Part shown: positions 1 through 12,200 of the stretch, one piece after another
Position numbering within the stretch: the stretch's first letter is position 1
Layout: every line of letters begins with the position of its first letter
Assembly (NCBI GenBank): GCA_949825065.1
Contig: OX463844.1
Location: forward strand, 32,899,414 to 32,963,413
DNA from: Odontocerum albicorne
Taxonomy: Eukaryota; Arthropoda; Insecta; Trichoptera; Odontoceridae
DNA length: 64,000 bases
Reading direction: 5' to 3'
Position numbers and translations under genes: made by a program
The notes under the pieces: generated by a model
The model's input: only the letters and a program-made list of their open reading frames with translations
Told to the model about the DNA's origin: nothing
Database searches by the model: none

Positions 1-150
1 TTGGATAAAAGTACTTCTCATGTTGGTTAAGACCTCTAATTGAAAAAATTAATATAAATTTTATAACAAAAAAATAAATAGAGCGATATACGAGTACATT
101 TAGGTATTGTTCTTGACTTGTTCTTTCAGTAATATTATTTTTTTTTTTAG

Positions 151-258
151 GCTCACGAATCTCAAAAGAATATGACCGCAGAGGAAGCAAAAGAGAATTT
201 TATATCCATTGTACAAACATATAAAGATTATGGATCTCACTTTTATACTGCTATTTGG
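151..258 (+). CDS. Gene 1, exon a: FERM domain, central part
   Basis: Preceded by a pyrimidine-rich tract and AG (149-150) and followed by GTAAGT (259). Thirty-six in-frame codons, AHESQKNMTAEEAK to DYGSHFYTAIW. The pattern of acidic helix followed by YGSHFY is the end of the FERM B-lobe/start of the C-lobe. Both ends are phase 0. Confidence 0.8.
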
Positions 259-3200
259 GTAAGTATTTCATATCTGAGGAATGATTTTCATAATTTTTCT
301 GCTTTAATTATCACATAAGAAAAATCTTATTGTAATATAAAGCTTAGTCCTTACATCCGTATCATGAGTGAACTTAACCGGTTCACTGCCACGAGCGCAT
401 TGACGCGCTCTCCGATTCAGTGCTCGCCAGGCCAGCCATACAAAATGAACGCGTAAACGCGCTCTCCTTTGAGCTTGTCGCAAGCTAATATCAAATCCAA
501 TTGTAATAATTTATAAATTGTAACACATAGTGACATCTATTGGGATGGTCAAGAAATATTTAAATATTACAATTTACCGATATTATCAAAGTGACAGTCA
601 TCTTTCTAAAAGCTTTCACTGACAGTCAATACGTGTCTCTGATACTCTGATACAGGGTTACCGACTACAGTTTTTTGCGACGTAATTGCGATGATTTATA
701 ATGACTTCGTTTGTAATTTTCTTCAATGGTTGATTTTTAACTTTTGTGCGTTATTTTTGTTAATTTTTCAAAGTATTTATTTACAAAGTGTGTTTTCATG
801 TATTCTTTGGTTATTGGCGGTAGTTTTGCGGCATAATACGACGTTTATATAGACTTTTTACGGTTTTATTTTATAGTTACCTTTTGTGCTTTATTATACA
901 TCATACAGATAATTTGTTGATTTTATTTACAAAGTATATTATATTCCACTATATTTATAAGTAAACGTGTTTTCTGTGTCAAGTTGTGACAACCCTGACA
1001 TTTTGTAAATATTTAAACTGTGTTTTTCTGAGTGAACGGCAGCTCAAACGCCCCACGGTGTATATATTTAGTAAGTTTTCATAATATCCTTTATATCTGT
1101 ATACAAAAAATATTAATTTTTTAGGTTTTATTTTTGTTGAAAAAATCCCAGCCTGCTGGGTACGGTCATACTAATAACTTCCGGCACTTAAAGGGTTAGT
1201 AATGCATTACAGAACTCTTGCTTTTTCTCTCTCTATCTTTAAGACATAAAATTTATGAGCACACTAATAAGTGCGCTCAAGACAACTGTGTGGGGACTGG
1301 CTTTGAGAGATTTCTTAACTCACTCTTATATTAATTCAAACCATCCTCAACAGATGGTAATAATTTACATAGTTAAAAATATATTTGTAAAGCCATATTC
1401 TAAAAATATTGAAACCCCTTTATTCGGAAACTACTGATTAATAAACCTTCAAAATATTGTTTATAAAAATATAAAAGAGCTATTTTTTTTCCATTATTAT
1501 CTTTTCGAGATAAAAATAATTTGAACATCATAGATATTATGTACAAAGATACAATAAAACTTCAAATTAGTTATAATACCTGTGAATAAGCCTAGTAGCC
1601 ATTATATTTACTTCAGAGAAAAGTGTTGCTATGTCAAAAATTATTACATGAATAAAAATACTATAATTTCATATAATAAACATATATATTTTAAAAAAAT
1701 TTCGATATTGATTCAGATTTGGGTTCCAAATACAAAACAATCATTAAGGTCAGGAAACCACTTATTTTATTTTATTGCTATATATTTTTCCACAACCATA
1801 AGCAAAGAGGAAATCTGATCCACGCATCCTCTTCTACTTAAAAAGATCACCACATTTTCCTCATTTTTTTTTCAGTCTTTCTTCTCACTGTTTCAATAAT
1901 TTTACTTACTATGGTTCACTCAATAATCTAAAAAAATACTAATTAAACTTCTACACTCCAATTTTTTTGTGATTGTAACAAAAAAAATAGTCTAGTCTAA
2001 CTTTTTCAAATATCTTTCCGATGACCTATTTGGTAAAATTCTTGTATTTCACACGGAGATATGGGCACAAGTTCACAAGTTCTATTCACAAGTTCTATGG
2101 GCAATGGTGCCAAAAAAAAATACTCTTCAACGTATCCGCAATACCATTGCAGATGGTAAAAGATGAGTACTTTTTGAATGAATGATTGAATAAAATAATT
2201 TATTTTAGGCAACAAGAGATGGATTTGCTCGAGATGTCTGGCTGTCTATATCTCCTCGAGGAATGATTTTGTACTCTCGCAACACTTGCATCAGTGCCCT
2301 ACCTCGAGAGAACAACAGCAGCCGAATTCTTCTACAGAGTCTCGCTTGGCAGCATATCCACACATTATACTTCAACAAGCGCACTCTCTATGTCATCCCT
2401 AATGATAGGGCTGGTGCCGGGAAGAGTGGGTTGAAGTTCAAACTAAAAATGGATTCTAATAAGTTAGTAATGTTCTCTTTTTAAGATGTAAAAGTTCAAT
2501 ATTTGTTTCTTTTTTATTTCATAGACTTTTTATCTTCATGAGTTTTCAATATGTATGGTATATGTGATGGGATTGTCCGATTCAGCTGTAAATGGTTTTT
2601 CGTACGATATTCAAACCACATAAAGTATTGATTTTTACAGTCAATGTGTAGCACATTTAAAAGATTTATTTTACCAATTATCCATGCTTTTAAAAAAAAA
2701 CAAAAATTCTATTTTCTTTTATTAACATATAAAACTGGTAGAAATAAATGTGTTTTTGAAGAAATAGTTTTTTGAAACTTGCAAATATTAAAATATGCAA
2801 CATATCATGTGGTACAACCTAATATGAGTGTATGATATGCTTTTATTGGTGGAAAGTGATTTTTTTACTGAAAGTAAATTCCATTCAACAATATTTCCTG
2901 AAAGTGAAACGTTAATTCACTTTTTGAGTATTCTGCCAATACATAATATAATTTTAGTTTTGTTGATGGCTCTGCCATCTTTCTCGATGTATCAGAAGCT
3001 TTATGTAAAGCCTTTTTTGTTTATTTAACTGGCAAAAGTCCAGCTTCAAACCCCTTACTCTGAGCCAAGTCACAGGCAGCCATAAATAGTATGGGTATGA
3101 GAGACACTATTTGCAGTTAATTTAAAGGATTTTTGTGTTGAATTTTTAATAGTAAGTTTTAATGCAAATACTGCTTACCTTTCCACTACTATGGTTACAT

Positions 3201-6200
3201 CCATTATAGTATTGTGGTATAGTGCTGGCCTATCCACACTGGTTCATGTTGTGCAGGACCTGGCACTTAAAGTTTCTTACTCCAAATCCAATATCTAAAA
3301 GATATAGTTAACTGTAATTAATGTTAGTGTTATATGATATAAGAGAGCAGATTAAATATTTTCCTTACTTTATTCCTATGAAATATTTTTTTCTCTATTC
3401 GGATAGTCGATAAAGTTTTTATTTTTTAAATATTTTCATGTATATTAATTTCACTGTTTTTTTTTATTTGTGAAGATATGGACTGCTGTATAATATATAT
3501 AAATAGCTATTAATTTCTCCTCAGTAAATTTAAGTCATGAACCAAATTATTTAGATTTTTTTTTCTCTTAATTTCAAAAATAAATTTCTTGAATTTAATC
3601 AATTGTCACATTCTCGAAAATATATACTTCAGTATCTTAATATTCAATTATTTTTCAGGAGCTATTTTACATTTTGGCTGGCATCTTTGCATCATCGTTT
3701 CTACATGCGGTTGCATGCTGATATCAACTCTTTATTGAACATATCTGATGAATTCAGTATTCCACTACACATAGATTGCAACAACAGAGACAAAATGATG
3801 AACTCTGAGAAAGGGAATGATCTGCCTCCTAACATGATCAATGAAAATGCGGACCAATGGATTGGAGATTGCAGCAACTTCCAAGACAGCTACAATTTAG
3901 CTGTAAGAGGACATCAAAAGCAAATAGGAAAGAAAACGAGGGAAGAAGCCATTCCAGAAAGAGGACTGGAAGAATTACAAAACAAAGAAAATGAAAAACC
4001 ATCTAAAAAAAGTGATGGAATGGGGTAAAGTATTTCATAAAATATTTGTTCATACCAACCTTATTTAAATATTTTATTTAGATAACAAATGGCACAAAAC
4101 GAATACTCGTACAAATTCCATTTAAGATACATATAATAATATATTGTAGAATTTTATACTCACTTTAGAAATTCTTATCTTTTATATTATTTTATAATCT
4201 GATGTTCAGTGCCATTTAAAAGTATCGCTTTGAATTATGTATGCTAATTTTTTATTAATCCAATGTATGTAGTGCTTGGTTTACATTTCGTGGCCTAATT
4301 GGCAAGACGCCTGTCTACCAACCCAGAGGTTGCGCCAGAATTTCATCGAAATACGTATACAACAAAAGTGTAATACGATACATGTACAAAATTGAAAATC
4401 AACATTTTAGTGTTGATTTTCAATTTTGATTTGAATATTTGTAATTGAATAAATATTTTGATTTGAATATTCAATTTTGATTTGAATATTTGTGATTGAA
4501 TAATAGGGAAACCTGGTGGATATGAAAATGTTAGTAAAATGCCTTTGATGTTTCGAACGATGAAGGTAATTTGAAGAATGGAAGATTATTAAAACACCTT
4601 ATTATTGTTGAAATATGAATTTGCATCCTTTAATTACGACTACTGTAATAATAAAAGCAAATATAATAAATCAGTAAAGGCTACGAGTATACTGTAACCA
4701 TCATGCAATAAGTGAATTGTAGTAAAAAGAATCTACTTGAAAAATTTATAATTTTTATAAAAGAATAACTTTATCAAAAAAGTATTCCAGTGAGTAAAAC
4801 TATTTTATAGAATTTACTACAAAGTAAATTTTTGACTATCTGAAAACAGAGGGATCTCATTTAAAAAAAAGAGGTAATGTTTAATGAAAAATAATATATG
4901 AAATTGCTTCGATAAATTTAATACAATATTTATTGTATATAGAGAGACCTGGAACCTAACTTAGTGAATGTTGATTCTTTCTTCATTAATATAAAATGGG
5001 TTTACTTTGTTATATTCCATTTTTTTAAGACAAAGTAACCATGTTTTATTTTATGTTATTTAAACATCTTTTTATGTTTGTTTTCTCAGAAATGAAGTTT
5101 TTACAAAAATTGAGAGTTGTTTGTATAGAATATATATTTTATAAGTTGCTTTTTTGCACTCATATTCATATATTTATTTGAATAGTCAACTGACCTTTTT
5201 GATACAAAAAAAAATAACAATTAATATTAAGCCGTAGTGCATTCCAGAACTGGATAAGCTCAAACAATACAAAAGCAAAATCTTATAATAAATTTATTTC
5301 ATTCCAGCGAGAACCACTTCTTTACTTTATTTTCATAAAAAGTCAATCATATGGAAGTCCTGATAATGCCCATACTGATTGCCAAATCTTTGTTGTCTTG
5401 TTATACAGGCATTATACAAATCATATATTGTGATTACATCATTATGAAGTCAATTATTTTCCTTCTGTTTCATAAGGTTCTAATCCCCACTTCCAACAGA
5501 TCGTTGAATAACTCAGCACTTGGGATTTGCTTTTTAAAGTTTATAAAATGAAAAAACTTATGCAAGCACAGATTATTTGTATTTTAAAATGTATTAAACC
5601 TATGATTTTCCATCATTGATTTTGTATAATCTTTCAACAGAAATATTCCATGGTCAAGTGGGCCTGGATCAACAGATGCTGCAAATGCCAGCAGCTCAGA
5701 AGTACTGTCATCACCTGAAAGTTGCAGTCTACCAAGAAGACTTGGAGTCAAAATGGGAACAAGAGCTTTCAATGGATCCAGCCACCAAACATCATATCAA
5801 CACAAACAATTCCATTCTCTCGATGCAACCCAAATAGGTAATATCTTGTTGAGCGACTTTAAATTGTAATTTTTTTTAGTGGTTTTTTATAGTATTTCTT
5901 TTTATTATCCACAATACATTATTATTTACATAGTTTTTATGGAAAAATGAACAAAACAAGTATAAACAAACCAATAAAAAAGTCTTTATTTTGGGAGTAT
6001 AGAAAATCATTTCACTAGACAAGGCCTTTGACTTGGTCTCATTCCATAATCACAAATTTCATATGTTTATCCTAGATACTAAAACATTCACAATTTTACA
6101 TTCTTATACATGTTGAAATTCCAATGCATAATATCAACAACCATATTAAAATCATGCCCAACAACTCCTCATCGCACCTTCTACATTGACTTCAGTTATT

Positions 6201-9200
6201 CACGCACATGCCTATGTGAGTGGATTTATTAATTTTATTTTGGCACTTTTATATAAATAAATACATTAATATAATATTTGTAAAAATTACAAAATTCATA
6301 AGAAAAGATAAATCTCAAGGAACAAAGCTATCAGGATGAGAATCGTATAGGAGTTAGAGATATGGAATATTTTTAGATAAATAATGCTTTTTAAGTTATC
6401 TTAAAAAATGATAAGGAAGCACTTCTGATTGAGGATCATTCCAAAGTTAAGCCATTGAACTGCAAAAGATATCATGTATAATGCATTGAAATACAAAAAA
6501 TCTTACCATTACCAGAGCGGACAGTCCATACTCAGAAAGAAAATTAAATTTTTCATCAATGGGAAAAGTTTTAACTCCAAGACAGAATGTGTCGATTTTT
6601 TCGCTGTCTTATTTTAAGCCATTGGAGTCTGGCACAGTATTCGGAAATATGGTTGTTTTTTTTTTTAATTGAAAATAAAAAGGACACAAACTTTTGTTTC
6701 TCCAATCTATCCAGCAACTTCTTACTAGTATCCAGGTAACGAAAATTCCCAGAGTCAATTAAGGGTTAAATGAGATTTTGGGCTAGTAAGATTCTACTAT
6801 GGACAGTCTGGTGAAAAAATTGAGTCTTGTGAACATTTTGTTACTTAACTCAGAGATATGATTGCGCCAACACAACAAAACTCATCAACAAGGATTCTCA
6901 GATTTTAAAAACATTGGAAACACAAAATCACGTAGTAATCAATTTGAATGTGAATGTAGAACATATGAGTGTAGGATACTGTATTATCGATTTTGAATTT
7001 TTTGGGCACCATCTATCTTAATTAATATGACATAATGTTGCATTTAGTGTAAATAATGCACTCACGAGCAAGATTTTTTTTAAATTAATTCAGTTGTGAA
7101 GAGATTAAAATTGATAAGCGTTGTCCAATATCTTTTTCTAGATTTTCTTACACCACATGTCATACTAATACTCCGAGTTTTGTTTTTGTTATACTTATTT
7201 TATTTATTCTAGGTATTTCTCCGACATTCTCTGACCAGATGAATCGCCTAGCATTTTCTCCCGATCGGCTGGTGCAGTCGGATATGGAATTGGCTTCCAC
7301 ATTAAGTGATTCTGATGACCCAACAACTGGAAACAAAGCTCAAGCTTTTGCTATTAATAAGATGAACATTCTACCTCAAAGAAATTACAAATGTGAAGCA
7401 AGTCGCAGTTCATCTAATATCACTAGTGCCTATGTTATTGGTAAATTTTTTTTTTCAATAAAAAAATTGTTAATTCAATTCTAAATATTACGTAATCCAA
7501 ATAGTTTGATGAATAGGGCAATAATGCGGTAAGAGACAATTTTTTTCAAAAGTTAGAAAATTTTAAATTGGAACTTAAAATTGTATGAAATCCAAATATC
7601 GTGTGGAATAAAGGGACACGATAAAAGAGCTTCCAATATATCCAATAATGAAGTTGAAGAAATTCTATTTTAACGAAAGATCTCTTTCATAATTACATTT
7701 TCACTCAATAGTTATTAAATGAGAAATTTCTGATAATATGTGATCCAAATAACAAATGATTAAATCAAAAATATTCTATTTTAAAAACTCTTTTATTACA
7801 AAACCATGCTTTCAGAATATGAAACATTTGAAAGGATTTTTTTTGTTTACATTAGTCATAATTGTATTTTCTTCAGAAGACAATGATGCTTTTAAATGTA
7901 ATGTACAAAATACTTACCAACATTATACCCATGTATATACTATACATGATTATGTGTATTTTATAGAGTATTACAAATGTGAATTTTGATCAGGAAGATT
8001 ATGCATTGATTGATTCTTATGTCTCCACAATATCTTAGAAAAACCTCAAAACCATAAAAATTTAATATGCAGCCAATTAGTGAACTTCAAAGCAGCATAT
8101 AACAGTATTAATAAAAAAAAACTATACAGTACAGTACATGAGCTAGGTGTGCCATGAAAACTTTTAAATTTGTGTTAACTCATGATTTCTTGGGTTATAT
8201 GCAGGGATAGGATGGAGTGAGTTCTCTCAGATGATTTTGAAACCTTTAATGGTGACAGAAATGAAAATGAACTAGCCTGTCTACTATTGCTCTTTAAAAG
8301 GTTAAATGAGAATAGAATCAACACCACCGCATCAAAATTTGGAGGATCGGTGTAATTACGAGGGTCATCTAGAAAGTAAAGTAACAAGGGCCGGGGGATT
8401 TTTTTTGTATCGAAGTTGGCGCACCTGGCGTGTAGGGGGGATCTTAACAGTCAGTTTGTTTGGTTCCGCGTGTTTGTCGGCCATTTTGTTCAGTCACAGT
8501 AAATTCTTCCGATAGAGAGGTCGTTGCGCGCTCCCGCTTCCTCCCGTCCGTGCGAAATCCGCGCGGTCATCCGTTTTTTGACTTTGCAGAACAATACCAC
8601 CGCGAATATCCAACGGAAGCTCGTGGAAGTTTATAGTAGTGATGTGATGAGTCGACAACATGTCACAAAGTGGGTTAGGTTGTTCAGAGAAGGCCGTACT
8701 AATGCTCACGACGAGGCAAGGCAGTGATTTCTGACGAACTTGTGCAAAAAATTGAAGAACAAGGGCGAAATGACCGCCGTGTGATGCTTGACGATCTTCA
8801 CGAAGAATTTCCTGACATTTCTCAAATTCTCCTTGGTGATATTATGTCGGAAAAACTTGGTTACAAGAAGTTGTGTGCGAGATGGGTGCCCAGAAAGCTC
8901 ACACCGGAGCACTGTCAAAATCGCGTGACCGCCGCGCGTGAATTTTTGGATCGTTTTGCACAGGAAGGAGAAGCTTTTCTGGACTCTATCATGGCGGGGG
9001 ATGAGACGTGGGTGTGTCACTACACCCCAATAATTTTTCAACGATCAGGAGGTCGAGGAAGCTGTGAAGAAGTGGCTGAAAGAGCTGATGGCGGAGGTCT
9101 ATGACACTGACATACAAAATCTGGTGCCCCGACTACAGAAATGTCTCGATCTCGACGGTGATTACGTTTAAAAATAGTTTTATATATTTGTAAAGTATCC

Positions 9201-12200
9201 TGTGAATTTCAATTAAATAGAAGCATTTTTCGATCCTACATAAATGTTGTAACCTTACTTTCTGGATGACCTCGTATGAAAATAATATTGATTTCACAGC
9301 AAAATTTGAGGATTTTCTTTAAAATGCCTTTAGACCTCTTGAAAACGTCAACCAAAAATATTGGTCTCGTAGTTAATCATGAAAAGACCATCCAGCTCGA
9401 TCATACTAGAAGATCAAAATCTTCCTTAATTTTTTTTGAGATTGACATCATATAGTGACGAAGGAACTACCCAAAGAGACTTCCCGTCTGGTGGCGATAC
9501 ACCTGAGTATTAAAAGAATAGTAGTTATGACAGACTTAAGATCTGATGTATTGTACACTTTCGCTGTATATAGTACAACCTGGCGGGCTTATTGCCATAT
9601 GGCAATCTCTTCCAACCAACTAGAAAGATGTTAAAGAGGCCTAGTGAAAACCAGACTAGAATCCTTTTTAAAAAAATCTGGGTTCTGGCGGGATTTGAAC
9701 CCACAACCTCTGGGCTGGGAGACAGGCGTCTCACCAATTAGGCCGTGAAGGTTGTCAAGGGAGAAGGAAAATTACTCGCAGTGCTATAAATATACTTACA
9801 AATTGGCTTAAGGCCTGGAGCTCAAATAGCATAGTAAGTTGCCAGTACTTTAATTGAAAACTTTAAATGCAGCCAAACTATCATTTGATGCCACTAGATT
9901 GGAGTAGCCAATCGGTCCGAAGATAAACCGATGTAAGGCTGAGTAGAGATCCCAATGTTAGGCTGAGTGGAAATTATTTACTCGATTATCATTGCATTAC
10001 CACAAAATATGGTAGCAGCAGGGCAATGATACAATCAAAAGTCACCAAGTAAAACCAGTCTAGGAATAGAGCTTGGGATGTCTGGGTGTTAAGCAAGTAT
10101 TTCTGGCTGAGTCATGATGCTGATAAGCTACTTTTTGGTGAAGTGCGCTATGAGCATTTGTTGTCTATTTCTTAAGAACAATGTATATAGTTATTGAAAA
10201 ATAGATTTTTGCCGTTTCTTTAGTATTGTTTTTTTTTGTCAGTATTATTTAAATGATTTAAAAAATCTGAATTATGTATTTTAAAAATATCCAGTTCAAC
10301 GTAAAATTGTGTTTTTTATCAATAAAAATGTAAAAAGTAATATAAATGTTGCGAATGTTTTGTTTTTCAGACTCTCCTCAAGTAAACAACAATACATTTA
10401 ACTACCACCCACATGATGAGACTTTGCTGAACAGCTCACTCCAAGACCGTTTAAATTCAATGGGATGTGTACAATCAGAGAGATGTTTCAGAACTGTTCA
10501 CTTGATAAGGGATGGAAACGGCGCTTTAGGGATGCAGGTTGCTGAAGGGTCTGATGGTTGGTTGAATTGCATTGTTATTAATTATATGTCACATTTGGTT
10601 ATACAGTATGCCCTTGATCATACTAGGCTATGGACTAGATCTAAAATGAAAATGATTGTATAGTGAGGTTCACCCTTTTTTTTCATTTGTTTGTGAATTA
10701 AATTGCCTAGAAACATGTTTAAATTCTCATGTATTTAGAGCGCATTATCGCTAGTCATTTGAAAACAATAAAAAATATAACCAAATAACATTTTTTTTAA
10801 AATATTGATTAACTTAAATTATTATTGTCCTGTGCTCACGGTGTCTTGACGAATGGAAATTTTTAAATTGCATATGTACTGGAAGATAAAACTTTTAGGT
10901 CAATTTCATATTTATCGAATAAATTTTTTGTTCAGAATCAATCCAATAAGGCGGGGTTTTATGACAGCTTTTGCTGTTCCTTTTTCTGTAGCAAAGATTG
11001 GCCTATCTCTAAGTGTTAGATATATGTGGGTGGCGTGTGCAGTTTAGGAAACACTGGAAGACATCTCTTATGATTATATATGATCACTACATAACACACC
11101 ACAGTACACCTAAAGCAAATATGTTTCTACAGATCTACAAAGGTGTAGATCTTCTGATATCTGATAGGCTTTATAAATTTTCCTTTTATTATTTATATTA
11201 AAAAGTCTGAAGGAGAGAGTTATATCATCATTTCAAAATTTCTGAATGTAGACAGCAAGCAGTTGTAAAGTACATTGTAATTTATTTTTATGAAACACTG
11301 TTTATTCCACTTTTTTGTAACGGTATAACCCTACCGGTTTCAAGGCTTTCACCTCATCTTCAGGGGAGCACAAACAAGACTAAATTCTGTTCGAACTGGT
11401 ACCGATATACACACTTCAACAGTTGTAAAGTAATTTAATGATTAAAATAATTTAACCCCATTTGTGTAAATTGCTTAAAATTGGGGCCTTTCTAGTCTTG
11501 AAAGCATGTATATTTTTACTCCAATTCGTTTTGCTAAACCTTTCTACAGAACACTTCCCCTGGAGATTGAAATCTGTCAACAATTGTTCATTTTTTTTTG
11601 TACCTTCCAACATATTTGATTTTAATATCTTACTGGCTATTTTTTTCTGTTTTTCTTTAAAGTTATGAATGACTACAAACTATTTATGTAATTTTTTGTT
11701 CCAGGCAATGTGTATGTAAAGTCCATCACTTCCGGTGGTCCAGCATCACAGCTACAACAGATATTTCCCGGAGATCAAATTATATCAGTCAATGGGCAAA
11801 CATTACTGAACCTCAGCTACAATAAAGCTTTGTCAATGCTCCAGAATGCACCTAAACAGGTTGAAATAATCCTTCTACAAGCAATAGCAATGGATGAAGG
11901 CACGAAAAGGAATATGTCTCACTCTTATAATAGAGATGTGTTCAGAAAGCATTCATTATGTAACGATATGAGTAATAATATAGTTGCAAGACTGTTAAAT
12001 GGAAGCTCTTTTTCTAAACTCTCTCTTTATAACAGTGGAAATGAGCAAACTTCGACATCTTTTCATCCGAACAACAGCAATACTGAAAATATCAGTAACC
12101 ATCAAATGAATGAATCTCAAAACAGTGATAATGACCCTCTTAATATAGAAGCTCTTAAGACAATAAATATTTTATTAGCACTTACAAAACGTAACATTGA

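Noticed and set aside
5584..5837. 62- and 73-codon ATG frames over exon d of gene 1
   Set aside because: Out of phase with the spliced frame, which is open through the same exon and fits flanking splice sites.
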